Below are positions 8,460 to 17,919 of a stretch of DNA of 64,000 bases, one piece after another (the first letter of the stretch is position 1; each line of letters begins with the position of its first letter). Source of the stretch: Bacillota bacterium. Lineage in GTDB: Bacteria; Bacillota; Clostridia; Lachnospirales; Lachnospiraceae. The notes beneath the pieces were generated by a model that did no database searches, had not been told where the DNA came from, and saw only the letters and a program-made list of their open reading frames with translations. The stretch is taken from assembly GCA_029224465.1 (NCBI GenBank), contig JAQXUQ010000026.1:1-64000 (forward strand), read 5' to 3'. The position numbers and the translations under genes are program-made.

Positions 8460-8745
8460 GCGCCGCGCGGCGGCAATGCCCGCGAACAGCAATGTGCGCG
8501 CGGCGATTCCTTCCGCCGCTCTATGCAATATCCGCGCGGCTTGCTCTGCTGCATAGATTTTTCAAGACGGATTTGCGGCGCGGGCGCGTATTGCATAGAT
8601 TTCACTGTTTTTCAGGCAATACGCCCGCGCCGCGCCGTTTCGTCTTGAATTTTCCATGCTGTACGCGCGGCGCGGTGCATATTGCATTAAGCAAGTCGCG
8701 GTGACATGCACCGGCCAGCGGACCGCTCCGCCGCGCGGCGGCGAT
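8460..8745. repeat. palindrome-rich intergenic element without a gene
   Basis: About 290 bases between the hydrolase promoter and the proC terminator hold no convincing gene. They are very G+C-rich and built from nested inverted repeats: a 34/34-base imperfect palindrome (8561-8594 with 8616-8649, 21-nt loop), CTATGCA...TGCATAG (8521-8556), GGTGCAT...ATGCACC (8674-8712), and the self-complementary CCGCCGCGCGGCGG (8728-8741), with a near copy at 8462-8473. The words TATTGCATAGA and GCGCGGCG recur. Short open frames here have no ribosome sites. It may be a member of a dispersed intergenic repeat family. Confidence 0.6.
8561..8649. repeat. 34-bp imperfect inverted repeat
   Basis: The left arm 8561-8594 and the right arm 8616-8649 match as TTCAAGACG at the outer ends and GGCGCGGG...CGTATTGC towards the loop, with one mismatched block in the middle. 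The 21-base loop is A+T-rich. It is not followed by a T-run on either strand, so it is not a typical terminator. Confidence 0.75.
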
Positions 8746-8770
8746 GCACATGTATATTGTGGCAGACGTG

Positions 8771-8807
8771 AACAAAGAAAATGCCGGCAGGCCAAGCCCG
8801 CCGGCAT
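8771..8807 (-). terminator. terminator of the tsaE-proC gene group
   Basis: ATGCCGGC (8781-8788) pairs with GCCGGCAT (8800-8807). On the minus strand the stem is followed by TTTTCTTTGTT, and it lies 15 bp after the proC stop. Confidence 0.75.
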
Positions 8808-8822
8808 CACATTACACATTCA

Positions 8823-9617
8823 TTATAACTTTCTGGTTTTATCAATACAGGCATCAATTGCCTTCATGACGTCTCCGGTGAAACCGTCTGATTTCAGCTC
8901 CTCAACGCCCTCGATCGTAGTTCCGCCCGGTGAGCAGACCATATCTTTGAGCTCCGCAGGATGACGTCCGGTCTCCAGCATCAGCTTCGCGCTTCCCATC
9001 ACGGTCTGCGCAGCGAAACGGTAGGCCTGTTTTCTCTGCATGCCGCCCTTGACCGCCGCGTCCGCGAGTGCCTCGATGAACATAAAAACAAACGCCGGCG
9101 AAGATCCGCTCACCGCGCCGACTACGTCAATCAGGTTTTCATTGACGACTTCCGCCATGCCAAAGCTTCGGATCAGGGACAGTGCGGTGGCAAGTTCCTC
9201 ATCCGAGACATTTTCATTTCTGCAGATCGCGGAACAACCTTCCTGCACAAGCGCCGGAGTATTCGGCATGCAGCGGATGATTTTTACCGGCTTTGAGAAG
9301 TACTGGCTGATCCACTTCGTTGTTTTGCCGGCTGCGATGCTGATAATCAGCTTATTCTCATCAACATCATCCATGATCTCTTCAAGCACTACCGGAAGAA
9401 CAACCGGTTTTACAGCCAGAATAAGAATGTCCGCCTCCCGTGCGACAGCTTTGTTGGAAGACGTTGTCCTGATTCCGAATTCCTTGGCAACAGCATCCAT
9501 GGTTCCCTGTGTGGCGCTCGAACCCAGGATGTCTTCAGGATGCACAATCTGCTGCCCCAGAATTCCGCCGATGATTGCCTTCGCCATATTTCCAAGTCCG
9601 ATAAAGCCGATTACCAT
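8823..9617 (-). CDS. proC: pyrroline-5-carboxylate reductase
   Basis: Last step of proline synthesis: reduces pyrroline-5-carboxylate with NAD(P)H. The 264-residue protein has the N-terminal dinucleotide-binding motif IGFIGLGNMAKAIIGG, RCMPNTPALVQEG (about 120-132) and the C-terminal helical dimer domain with SGSSPAFVFMFIEAL and the terminal CSPGGTTIEGVEEL. A strong AAAGGAG site precedes the ATG. Its start overlaps the end of the upstream rRNA methyltransferase gene by 7 bp, so the two are coupled. A terminator follows. Confidence 0.95.
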   Translation of the reverse strand: MVIGFIGLGNMAKAIIGGILGQQIVHPEDILGSSATQGTMDAVAKEFGIRTTSSNKAVAREADILILAVKPVVLPVVLEEIMDDVDENKLIISIAAGKTTKWISQYFSKPVKIIRCMPNTPALVQEGCSAICRNENVSDEELATALSLIRSFGMAEVVNENLIDVVGAVSGSSPAFVFMFIEALADAAVKGGMQRKQAYRFAAQTVMGSAKLMLETGRHPAELKDMVCSPGGTTIEGVEELKSDGFTGDVMKAIDACIDKTRKL

Positions 9618-10429
9618 CTGGATCTCCTTTCCATGGCTGCCTGATACATCAGAATGCCCGCCGACATCGCGGCGTTGAGCGACTCGATTTGTCCCTGCAT
9701 CGGGATAATGATCTTCTCATCCGCAAGCCGCGCGGTTTCCTCGCGCAGTCCGTTTCCTTCATTTCCAATCAAAAAAGCACAAGCCCCGGTATAATCCGGT
9801 TCCGTATAGATCCGTTTGCCGCCAAGATGCGCGGCATAAACCCGGACGCCCCGTTGCCGGAGAATGCGGATTTCTTCGCACAGATCATCCACATACAGAA
9901 AAGGCATCCGGAAGAGGGAACTCATGGTGGAGCGGATTGTTTTGGGGTTGAAAACATCAACTGTCCCGCGGCTCATGATCACCGCGGAAACGCCGGCTGC
10001 CTCCGCTGTGCGGAAGATGGTTCCGAGGTTTCCCGGGTCCTGGATGTCCTCCGTAAGTAGGTAGAGCGGATCGTGGAAATCAAGAATCTGCTCTTTCGTA
10101 TACGAAGGCTGGGCCGCGACCGCAAAAATACCCTGCGGCGTCTGTGTGTCAGAGATTCGCGCCGCAATTTCTTTTGTAATAATAAAGGTTTTTTCGTTCC
10201 ATTGTCTGATCCGGTCAGAAATCCTGCTGTTGCTCGATGCCTTACCGGAAACCTCCGCAAGAAGCTCTTCCGTGATATAGAACTCCTGCAGAAATTTCTC
10301 CGGCGTATCCTGGCATAGGCGCTGCCCTTCGATAACGAAAACACCTTCCTTACGGCGTTCTCTGGGCTTTTGCTGCAAGGCGCAGAGGCGTTTGATTCTT
10401 GAATTGGCAGCAGACATAATAGTTTCCAT
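9611..10429 (-). CDS. TrmH/SpoU-family RNA 2'-O-methyltransferase (RlmB-like)
   Basis: SAM-dependent ribose methyltransferase of the SPOUT superfamily, probably acting on 23S rRNA; the exact target cannot be read from the sequence. The 272 residues include an N-terminal L30e-like substrate-binding domain (about 8-100) and the three SPOUT motifs: LTEDIQDPGNLGTIFRTAEA (about 125-144), FLIGNEGNGL (about 219-228) and IPMQGQIESLNAAMSAGIL (about 242-260). The open frame extends far upstream but only as an arginine/serine-rich shadow of pfkA. The chosen ATG (10427-10429) has GGAG eight bases before it. pfkA ends 64 bp upstream. Confidence 0.9.
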   Translation of the reverse strand: METIMSAANSRIKRLCALQQKPRERRKEGVFVIEGQRLCQDTPEKFLQEFYITEELLAEVSGKASSNSRISDRIRQWNEKTFIITKEIAARISDTQTPQGIFAVAAQPSYTKEQILDFHDPLYLLTEDIQDPGNLGTIFRTAEAAGVSAVIMSRGTVDVFNPKTIRSTMSSLFRMPFLYVDDLCEEIRILRQRGVRVYAAHLGGKRIYTEPDYTGACAFLIGNEGNGLREETARLADEKIIIPMQGQIESLNAAMSAGILMYQAAMERRSRW

Positions 10430-10493
10430 AATTTCCGCTCCGCAGACCGGCTGCGTCTCCACGCCCCCGCTTCGCATGGGGCGTGAGAGACAT

Positions 10494-11471
10494 TTATCTG
10501 GAGAGGTTCTGACTGATCCTGTAGTGATACTCGGGGATCGTCTTCTGCATCGCGAGAGCCTCCTCGATATCGATGTCAACGACCTCGCCTCCCTTAAAGG
10601 AGATGACTCTGTTACGCTTGCCTTGCGCGACAATGTCCGCCGCGTAAGCACCCATGATCGAGCCGTAGAAACGGTCCTTCGTCGTCGGCGAGCCGCCGCG
10701 CTGCATGTATCCCAGGATTGTGGCTCTTGTCTCGATGCCGGTTGCGGCTTCGATTCTTCTCGCCATAGACGTGGAATGGCCGATGCCTTCCGCGTTGATG
10801 ATGATGTGGTGGCGCTTGCCGTGTTTTCTGTTATTGATGATGTTGTCGACGATCTTCTGTTCGTCGTAGTCATACTTTTCGGGAAGCAGGATATCTTCGG
10901 CGCCGTTGGCAATGCCGCACCACAAAGCGATATATCCCGCGTTTCTGCCCATAACTTCGATGATGCTGCAGCGCTCATGCGAGGACGAAGTATCCCGCAC
11001 CTTATCAATCGCCTGCATCGCCGTATTGATCGCGGTGTCAAAGCCGATCGTATAATCCGTGCAGGCAATGTCCAGATCGATGGTTCCGGGAATGCCGATC
11101 GCGTTGATTCCATGTCTTGAAAGCGCAAGCGCGCCGCGGTAAGATCCGTCGCCGCCGATGACGACAAGGCAGTCAATACCATACTTTTTGCAGATCTCAG
11201 CTGCCTGCGCCTGCCCTTCCTCCGTCTTCATCTCTTCACATCTGGCCGTTCCGAGAATCGTGCCGCCGCGCTGGATGATATCCGAAACACTGTGCTTGTC
11301 CATGTCGGTGATTTCTTCGTTCAGAAGGCCGGTGTAACCTCTCTGGATGCCCTTGACCGACATGCCGTTGATGATCGATTCACGGACTACCGCGCGGATA
11401 GCGGCGTTCATTCCGGGCGCGTCGCCGCCGCTGGTCAGAATTCCTACCGTATGAATTTTATTATCAGCCAT
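10494..11471 (-). CDS. pfkA: 6-phosphofructokinase (ATP type)
   Basis: Phosphorylates fructose-6-phosphate to fructose-1,6-bisphosphate in glycolysis. The 325-residue length, TSGGDAPGMNAAIR (about 13-26) and IGGDGSYRGA (about 105-114, with Gly rather than Asp at the ATP/PPi-deciding position) point to an ATP-dependent enzyme. The catalytic loop reads PGTIDLDIACTDYTIG, keeping both Asp residues, but Leu replaces the usual Asn of TIDND and Cys replaces the usual Gly before TDYT. The start at 11469-11471 follows AAAGGAGACAGCG; an upstream in-frame ATG lacks a site. About 150 bp with a direct repeat separate it from dnaE. Confidence 0.94.
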   Translation of the reverse strand: MADNKIHTVGILTSGGDAPGMNAAIRAVVRESIINGMSVKGIQRGYTGLLNEEITDMDKHSVSDIIQRGGTILGTARCEEMKTEEGQAQAAEICKKYGIDCLVVIGGDGSYRGALALSRHGINAIGIPGTIDLDIACTDYTIGFDTAINTAMQAIDKVRDTSSSHERCSIIEVMGRNAGYIALWCGIANGAEDILLPEKYDYDEQKIVDNIINNRKHGKRHHIIINAEGIGHSTSMARRIEAATGIETRATILGYMQRGGSPTTKDRFYGSIMGAYAADIVAQGKRNRVISFKGGEVVDIDIEEALAMQKTIPEYHYRISQNLSR

Positions 11472-11519
11472 CGCTGTCTCCTTTCGATCGCCGTCTGCCG
11501 CAGGACGCTCCATTGCCAT

Positions 11520-11592
11520 GCGCTGTGCGGAAGACATTTCATCGCCCGTCTTCCGGGAAGCGCCTGTTATCTGCGCGCTGTGCGGAAGACAT
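11520..11592. repeat. 18-bp direct repeat between dnaE and pfkA
   Basis: GCGCTGTGCGGAAGACAT occurs at 11520-11537 and again, identical, at 11575-11592 in the roughly 150-bp gap. The repeats are 55 bp apart start to start. The role is unknown; they could be binding sites upstream of pfkA or a duplication. Confidence 0.7.
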
Positions 11593-11622
11593 ATTTATTC
11601 TATTTTAAAACAAAGCCGTCCC

Positions 11623-14600
11623 CTATGCCAGTGTCACATTTCCGTTACCGAACCGCGCCCGGAGAAGATCCAGCAGCGCCTTGTCCGCGCGTACGCCCTG
11701 TCCGGGCGGCAGGACTTTGCGGCTTCTTGGTTTTTCCACATATATCACAACCTGATCGCGCCCGCCGTACTCATCGATAATCCGCAGCAGTTCCGCGCTC
11801 GCCGAAGTATAGGCCTCCATATCGTGAAACCGGATCCAAAGGCGCCTCGGCACGTCATCAAACGGCGTTATTGTGGAACACAGTACCTCGGCATTCTGCT
11901 CATCGCGCAGCGAAACGCGGCCGCGCACGAAGATCTTGGCATCTTCTTTCAGAACCGGACTGTACTTCTCGTAGCTTTTCGGAAAAACAGTTACGCTCAG
12001 ATCCCCCGTCAGATCCTCCATGGTTACAAATGCCATGACCTGATTGTTTTTCGTGTATTTGATGCGGATATCCGTGATCAGGCCGCCGACGACAACGTCC
12101 TGCCCGTCACGCAGCTGCATGCCCGGCTCCGCATCTCCCGGAGATGCCGAGGGCGCTGTGTCCGGCCGGCCGGTGTCCGGACTTCCCTGCGCGTCATAAT
12201 AAAAGTCCGTCGCCTTGTTGGTGATATGCCCCTTCCAGAGCGCCTCATACTCTTCGAGCGGATGCCCGCTGACATAAATGCCCAGTACTTCCTTCTCGAA
12301 AGAAAGCAGCATTTCTTTGTCATACTCGCCGATCTCGGGATAGGTGATCTCAAACTGATGCTTCTGCTCCTGCGGCACCAGATCGAAAAGGGAGAGCTGA
12401 CCGGCCATGTTGTTTTTCGCGCTTGCCTGCTGCTCATCCACCATCCGGATGTATACGCTCATCATCTGCTTGCGCGTGACCCCGAAAGAGTCGAAAGCAC
12501 CTGCCTTGATAAAGCTTTCAATGACACGCTTGCTGACCTGCAGTCCCTGCGTCCTTGCGATGAAGTCCTGCAGATCGTGGAAACTGCCGTTCATGTTTCT
12601 TTCCTTTACAATCGCGTCAATAACAGGACGCCCGACGCCTTTGACCGCGGTCAGCGCGTAACGAATCGCGCCGTCCGCTACCGAAAACCCGGCTTCGCCT
12701 TCATTGATGTCCGGCGGCAGAATACGGATGCCGAGGCTCCTGCAGGTCAGGATGTAGCCGGCGACCTTGGCCGGAAAATCGATGACCGAAGTCAGGATCG
12801 CAGCCATGAACTCGGTCGGATAATAATACTTGAGCCAGGCGGTCTGATAAGTGACCACCGCGTAGCACGCCGCGTGTGACTTGTTGAAAGCATAGCGCGC
12901 GAAGTCGATCATCGTATCGAAGATATGGTTCGCCGTCTTCTCGTCAATTCCCTTCGCGGCGCAGCCCGGCACATTCTCCGCGGGATTGCCGTACACGAAA
13001 TTCCGGCGCTCCTCCTGCATGACATGCTCTTTCTTCTTGCTCATCGCGCGGCGCACAAGATCCGCGCGGCCCAACGAGTAGCCGCCCAAATTTCGGACAA
13101 TCTGCATAACCTGCTCCTGATAGACGATGCACCCGTAGGTCGGCTGCAGAATCGGCTGCAGAAGCGGCGTATCATAGGTTACATTCCCCCCGCTTTTCTT
13201 GCCGGCGATGTACTTCGGTATGAAGTCCATCGGCCCCGGACGGTACAGCGCGATGCCGGCGATGATATCTTCAAGGCTCCCGGGACGCAGTTCCTTCATG
13301 AAGCTCTGCATGCCTCCGGATTCGAGCTGGAACACGCCGTCTGTATGTCCTGTTCCCAATGAGGCAAAAACACCCGCGTCCTCCATACAGATCCTGTCGA
13401 TATCAATCGGGACAGGGCATGGGTTTTCGGTGATTTTTGTTCTGGCGGGTCCGACGGCCGGCTCATAGGAAGGGTACGCACCGCCGGCTTTCCGAATCGA
13501 TTCGTTCGCCATGCGGACGGCATCCTTGATGACCCCGAGTGTCCGAAGACCCAGAAAGTCCATCTTCAGAAGCCCCAGCTCCTCGACTCTTGTCATCGTG
13601 AACTGCGTTGTGATCGAGCCGTCGGCGGCCCTCTGCAGCGGAATCAGATTTTCCGCGGGTTCCGCGCAGATCACGACGCCGGCTGCGTGGATTGAGGTGT
13701 GTCTTGGCAGACCTTCCAGCTTTTTCGACATATCGATCAGAAGATGCACGCGCTCATCTGAATCGTAGGCTTTCTTCAGCTCCGGATTCTGCGTGAGCGC
13801 GAGCGAAAGCGTCATCTTGAGATCGTTCGGCACCATCTTGGCGATCGAATCGCAGAAGCTGTACGGCAGGTCCATGACGCGGCCTACATCGCGGATGACA
13901 CCTTTGGCCGCCAGCGTGCCGAACGTGACGATCTGTACGACATTGTCCTTGCCGTACTTCTGTGTGACATGGTCAATGACTTCCTGTCTCCGCTCGTATT
14001 CAAAGTCCACATCGATATCAGGCATGGACACACGTTCCGGATTCAGGAAGCGCTCGAACAGAAGGTCATACTTGATGGGATCAAGCTGTGTAATGCCGAT
14101 ACAGTAAGATACGACAGAGCCTGCCGCGGAGCCCCGCCCCGGGCCGACCGCAATGTCATGCTCTCTGGACCAGTTGATATAGTCCCAGACAATCAGGAAG
14201 TAATCGACATACCCCATCCTGCGGATAACCGAAAGCTCGTAGTCAAGGCGTTTCCGGACCGTTCCGTCGTCGTCCGGATAGTTTTTCGCAAAGCCTTCAT
14301 CGCAGAGCCTGTTCAGATACGTCCACGAATCATAACCTGCGGGGACGTCGAATCTGGGGAGTTTTGTTTTGCCGAATTCGATCGTGACATTACAGCGGTC
14401 CGCGATCTTCTGCGTGTTGTCGCAGGCTTCCTGCGCATACGGAAACAGCGCGCGCATCTCCTCCTCGCTCTTGACATAAAACTGCCCGCCGGGATAGCGC
14501 ATGCGTTTTTCGTCGGAAAGCTTTTTGCCGGTCTGGATGCACAACAGAATGTCATGCGCCTCCGCGTCTTCCGCGTAGGTGTAATGGCAGTCATTGGTCG

Positions 14601-15213
14601 CGACAAGCGGAATATCCAGCCGGCGGCTGAGTTCTAAAAGACCTGCGTTGACCGTCTGCTGCTCGGGATAATCGGGGCCATGATCCTGCAGCTCCAGAAA
14701 GAAGTTTCCCTTTCCGAAGATCTTTTCGTAGCGGAGCGCCGCTTTCTCCGCGGAAGCTTTATCTCCGCGCGCGAGGTCCCGCGCGACTTCGCCCGCGAGG
14801 CAGGCGCTGCAGCAGATAATGCCTTCATGGAACTGCTCCAGAAGCTCATAGTCCACGCGGGGCTTGTAATAATATCCTTCCGTAAAGGAACGGCTGACGA
14901 TGTGAGAAAGGTTGGCGTAGCCCTGATTGTTTTCGGCAAGCAGGATCAGGTGATAATAGCGCTCCGAATTTTCTCCGACATTTCTGTCAAAGCGCGACCC
15001 CGGCGCAACATACACTTCGCAGCCGATGACCGGCTTGATGCCTTCGGCTTCACAGGCTTTGTAGAAATCGATGACTCCGTACATAACGCCGTGATCCGTG
15101 ATCGCGGCCGCGTTCATGCCCAGTTCCTTCACATGCCGGACATATTCCGTAATTTTATTGGAGCCATCCAGAAGCGAGTATTCTGTATGGGTATGCAGAT
15201 GAACAAATGACAT
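11623..15213 (-). CDS. dnaE: DNA polymerase III alpha subunit (DnaE)
   Basis: Replicative C-family polymerase; in Firmicutes DnaE works beside PolC, extending primers. The 1196 residues carry an N-terminal PHP domain (VHLHTHTEYSLLDG, AAITDHGVMYG), the palm with GPGRGSAAGSVVSYC (about 360) and the metal-binding PDIDVDFEYERR (about 400), the tandem helix-hairpin-helix region, and a C-terminal OB fold (VVVGGLITDIRIKYTKNNQ near 1010-1030). No proofreading exonuclease insertion is visible, which separates it from PolC. GGGAGAGAAAGC precedes the ATG, and ispD lies 18 bp upstream in the same unit. Confidence 0.97.
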   Translation of the reverse strand: MSFVHLHTHTEYSLLDGSNKITEYVRHVKELGMNAAAITDHGVMYGVIDFYKACEAEGIKPVIGCEVYVAPGSRFDRNVGENSERYYHLILLAENNQGYANLSHIVSRSFTEGYYYKPRVDYELLEQFHEGIICCSACLAGEVARDLARGDKASAEKAALRYEKIFGKGNFFLELQDHGPDYPEQQTVNAGLLELSRRLDIPLVATNDCHYTYAEDAEAHDILLCIQTGKKLSDEKRMRYPGGQFYVKSEEEMRALFPYAQEACDNTQKIADRCNVTIEFGKTKLPRFDVPAGYDSWTYLNRLCDEGFAKNYPDDDGTVRKRLDYELSVIRRMGYVDYFLIVWDYINWSREHDIAVGPGRGSAAGSVVSYCIGITQLDPIKYDLLFERFLNPERVSMPDIDVDFEYERRQEVIDHVTQKYGKDNVVQIVTFGTLAAKGVIRDVGRVMDLPYSFCDSIAKMVPNDLKMTLSLALTQNPELKKAYDSDERVHLLIDMSKKLEGLPRHTSIHAAGVVICAEPAENLIPLQRAADGSITTQFTMTRVEELGLLKMDFLGLRTLGVIKDAVRMANESIRKAGGAYPSYEPAVGPARTKITENPCPVPIDIDRICMEDAGVFASLGTGHTDGVFQLESGGMQSFMKELRPGSLEDIIAGIALYRPGPMDFIPKYIAGKKSGGNVTYDTPLLQPILQPTYGCIVYQEQVMQIVRNLGGYSLGRADLVRRAMSKKKEHVMQEERRNFVYGNPAENVPGCAAKGIDEKTANHIFDTMIDFARYAFNKSHAACYAVVTYQTAWLKYYYPTEFMAAILTSVIDFPAKVAGYILTCRSLGIRILPPDINEGEAGFSVADGAIRYALTAVKGVGRPVIDAIVKERNMNGSFHDLQDFIARTQGLQVSKRVIESFIKAGAFDSFGVTRKQMMSVYIRMVDEQQASAKNNMAGQLSLFDLVPQEQKHQFEITYPEIGEYDKEMLLSFEKEVLGIYVSGHPLEEYEALWKGHITNKATDFYYDAQGSPDTGRPDTAPSASPGDAEPGMQLRDGQDVVVGGLITDIRIKYTKNNQVMAFVTMEDLTGDLSVTVFPKSYEKYSPVLKEDAKIFVRGRVSLRDEQNAEVLCSTITPFDDVPRRLWIRFHDMEAYTSASAELLRIIDEYGGRDQVVIYVEKPRSRKVLPPGQGVRADKALLDLLRARFGNGNVTLA

Positions 15214-15231
15214 GCTTTCTCTCCCGGCCGT

Positions 15232-15960
15232 TTACCCTCTGTCTCTGATAAAAGCCTGCGCGACCAGAAGGTCCTCCGGCGTCGTGACTTTGATGTTCCG
15301 GTATGACGCTTCGACAAGGCGGACCCTGCGGTGCAGCATCTGCTCCACCACCATCGCGTCATCCGTGATCGAAATTCCTTGACTTTTCAGGTCATCAATA
15401 TGAGAAAACAGCTTCTCATAGGCAGTTTTAATTAATGCGTAATCGAAAGTCTGCGGCGTCTGGACCAGCCACACCCTGCGGCGGTCCGGCGTATCCGCGA
15501 CATGTGCCGTATCGTCCGTGATCTTGACCGTGTCCTTGCTGGGCATACCCGCGACCGCGGTTCCTTCCTGTGATACGGTTTCAAAAAGCCGTTCGAGCGT
15601 CTCCTCATCAAGAAACGGGCGCGCGCCGTCGTGAATGTAAACATATCCGCACGGCCACGTAATCGCTTCGATGCCATGATAGACCGAGGCATAGCGCTCG
15701 CTCCCGCCCGGCACATAAGCACGGATTTTCTGTTCGGCGCCGGGGATGAGGGCAGTGATGTTCCGCCGGATATAAGCCTCCTCTCCGTCCGGTATGACCA
15801 TGACGATGTCCTGAATGAGAGGACTATCTGTCAGCGTGCGAAGTGAATACGCAAGAAGCGGCTGCCCGCACAGCATCATATACTGTTTGCGGACACCGCT
15901 TCCCATTCTTGTTCCTTTTCCGGCAGCCAGCAGAATGGCGGTCGAAGGCTTAGAAGTCAT
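15232..15960 (-). CDS. ispD: 2-C-methyl-D-erythritol 4-phosphate cytidylyltransferase
   Basis: Third step of the MEP isoprenoid pathway: couples MEP with CTP. The 242-residue protein starts with the nucleotide-binding AILLAAGKGTRMGSGVRKQYMML, has YVYIHDGARPFL (about 110-121) and ends with ITDDAMVVE and VTTPEDLLVAQ, typical of IspD. AAGGAGAAACT precedes the ATG. It sits 9 bp after tsaD and 18 bp before dnaE. No IspF is adjacent. Confidence 0.94.
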   Translation of the reverse strand: MTSKPSTAILLAAGKGTRMGSGVRKQYMMLCGQPLLAYSLRTLTDSPLIQDIVMVIPDGEEAYIRRNITALIPGAEQKIRAYVPGGSERYASVYHGIEAITWPCGYVYIHDGARPFLDEETLERLFETVSQEGTAVAGMPSKDTVKITDDTAHVADTPDRRRVWLVQTPQTFDYALIKTAYEKLFSHIDDLKSQGISITDDAMVVEQMLHRRVRLVEASYRNIKVTTPEDLLVAQAFIRDRG

Positions 15961-15969
15961 AGTTTCTCC

Positions 15970-16986
15970 TTATTCAAGCGGAAGGTTCGGCATGGCGTTG
16001 AGGTCATATCCTGAGCGCTTTCCCTTCATGAAATCATAATACCCCGCGCACGCGATCATGGCTGCGTTGTCCGTGCACAGAACCGGCGGCGGACAGAAAA
16101 ACCGGACACCTCTCTCCTCGCAGGCTTTCCTCGCGGCAGCCCGCAGCGCGCTGTTCGACGCGACGCCCCCTGCGAGAGCAAAGCTCTTATAATGATACGC
16201 ATCCACCGCTTCCATCGCGTGACTGACCAGTACATCGACAACGGACTGCTGGAACGAGGCCGCGATATCCGGCACGGAGATCTCATGTCCTGCCATCTTC
16301 TCGGTATTCAGATAATTGAGGACCGAGGACTTGAGGCCGCTGAAGCTGAAGTCGTAGCGCGAATCCCGCACCTTGCCGCGCGGGAAGTGCAGCGCATCCG
16401 GATTTCCCTCCTTCGCCGCCTTATCAATCTTCGGTCCGCCCGGGTATCCGAGGCCGACCGCTCTCGCGACCTTGTCGAAAGCTTCGCCGGCAGCGTCGTC
16501 CTCGGTGCGGCCGAGGATCTCATACTCGCCGTAGTCTTTGACAATGACAAGATGTGTATGGCCGCCGGAAACTACAAGGCAGATAAACGGCGGCTCCAGC
16601 TCCGGCGCCGCGATGTAGTTCGCGCTGATGTGACCTTCAATATGATGAACACCAATCAGGGGAAGATCCCGCGCAAAACAAATTGCCTTTGCCTCCGACA
16701 CGCCGGTCAGCAGCGCGCCGACGAGTCCGGGGCCGCAGGTTACCGCGACAGCGTCCAGATCGTCCAGCGTTTTTCCGGCAGTCTCCAGCGCCTTGCGGAT
16801 GACCTGATTGATGCGCTCGATATGTTTTCTCGAAGCGATTTCGGGAACGACGCCGCCGTATAATGTATGTATGTCAATCTGAGAGGAAATCTCATTGGAC
16901 AGTACCGTCCTCCCGTTTACAACTACGGCCGCGGCCGTCTCGTCGCAGCTGGATTCAATTCCCAGAATCGTGATGTCTTTTGCCAT
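15970..16986 (-). CDS. tsaD: tRNA N6-threonylcarbamoyladenosine transferase TsaD
   Basis: Transfers the threonylcarbamoyl group to A37 of ANN-decoding tRNAs, in complex with TsaB and TsaE, whose genes lie upstream in the same unit. The 338 residues have the ASKHA fold: [16 protein letters not shown] at the N-terminus, the metal-binding HHIEGH (about 112-117), and the C-terminal [26 protein letters not shown] precedes the ATG. It is 11 bp after rnz. Confidence 0.97.
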   Translation of the reverse strand: MAKDITILGIESSCDETAAAVVVNGRTVLSNEISSQIDIHTLYGGVVPEIASRKHIERINQVIRKALETAGKTLDDLDAVAVTCGPGLVGALLTGVSEAKAICFARDLPLIGVHHIEGHISANYIAAPELEPPFICLVVSGGHTHLVIVKDYGEYEILGRTEDDAAGEAFDKVARAVGLGYPGGPKIDKAAKEGNPDALHFPRGKVRDSRYDFSFSGLKSSVLNYLNTEKMAGHEISVPDIAASFQQSVVDVLVSHAMEAVDAYHYKSFALAGGVASNSALRAAARKACEERGVRFFCPPPVLCTDNAAMIACAGYYDFMKGKRSGYDLNAMPNLPLE

Positions 16987-16997
16987 AATCTGCTTCC

Positions 16998-17918
16998 TTA
17001 TTCGTCTTTAAAGTTCAGCGTCAGACTCCGCCCGTCTTTGCCGCAGGAAATCGGAGGAAAGATCTTCTGCGCGCCGGAAAGGAACTGCTCGGGCCTTGTC
17101 TCAGAAGGGCTGAAATGCGTCAGCCACATGCGGGCAGGCTGCGCGGCCTTTCCGATTTCCGCGGCTTCGCGGAAGGTCATATGCTTCTTTTCCCTTGCCT
17201 TCGGCAGCTTTTCCTCATCCCCGTACATGCCTTCGCAGATGAACAGATCCGCGCCCTCCGCAGCCTTCACGATGTTCCCGCACGGGCGGCTGTCGGTCGC
17301 GTACGCGACTTTCAGGCCTTCTCTTGCAGGCCCCAGAACCATATCCGGCGTATACACACGGCCGCCGTCTTCAATAGTCTCGCCTTTCTGGAGCCTCGAC
17401 CAGAACGGCAGCGGAATCGAAAGCTCCTTTGCCCTCTGCGCGTCAAAACGTCCCTGCCTGCCAAGCTCGAAGCTGTAGCAGTAGCAGGTCACCCGGTGAT
17501 TCACTTTCCGCGCGGTAATGTGCAGCTCCGGAGCGTCCGGAAGCGGAAAGCTTTCTTCATTCTCCGTCAGTTCCTTATACCGCAGCTCGAACGGCAGTTC
17601 CGGCGCAATGACCCGAAGACTCGAGACGACCTTCTCAAGGCCTCTGGGTCCTGCCAGAAGAACCGGTTCGGTGCGGTCCGCGTTGCCCATCGACAGCAGC
17701 ATGCCCGGAAGCCCCGCGATATGATCCCCGTGATAGTGCGTGAATAAAATCACATCAATCGGGTTCGGACTCCAGCCCGCCTTTTTCAGCGCAATCTGGG
17801 TTCCCTCCCCGCAGTCGAGCAGAATCGTCCTGCCGTTATAGCGAAGCGCGAGCGACGTCAGCCATCTGTAAGGGAGCGGCATCATGCCGCCGGTTCCCAG
17901 TAAACATACATCAATCAT
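16998..17918 (-). CDS. rnz: ribonuclease Z
   Basis: Zinc-dependent endonuclease that trims 3' trailers of tRNA precursors. The 306-residue short form has the metallo-beta-lactamase motif [14 protein letters not shown] (about 60-73), further metal ligands in YATDSR and [12 protein letters not shown], and [12 protein letters not shown] near the end. Its ATG follows the rimI stop with one base between, and the ribosome site AGAGGAAAA lies inside rimI. Confidence 0.94.
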   Translation of the reverse strand: MIDVCLLGTGGMMPLPYRWLTSLALRYNGRTILLDCGEGTQIALKKAGWSPNPIDVILFTHYHGDHIAGLPGMLLSMGNADRTEPVLLAGPRGLEKVVSSLRVIAPELPFELRYKELTENEESFPLPDAPELHITARKVNHRVTCYCYSFELGRQGRFDAQRAKELSIPLPFWSRLQKGETIEDGGRVYTPDMVLGPAREGLKVAYATDSRPCGNIVKAAEGADLFICEGMYGDEEKLPKAREKKHMTFREAAEIGKAAQPARMWLTHFSPSETRPEQFLSGAQKIFPPISCGKDGRSLTLNFKDE

Positions 17919-17919
17919 T

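Noticed and set aside
8460-8745. CRISPR array
   Set aside because: Repeats are palindromic and irregularly spaced, with no constant repeat-spacer unit and no cas genes.
8399-8819. Two short minus-strand frames in the palindrome-rich gap
   Set aside because: No ribosome sites; composition follows the repeats. Treated as non-coding.
10430-11182. N-terminal extension of the rRNA methyltransferase frame into pfkA
   Set aside because: The extension is arginine/serine-rich out-of-frame pfkA sequence; the start at 10429 has a good ribosome site.
11518-12879. 453-codon open frame on the plus strand opposite dnaE
   Set aside because: It lies antisense to the conserved dnaE, has no ribosome site and no family resemblance; high G+C creates such frames.
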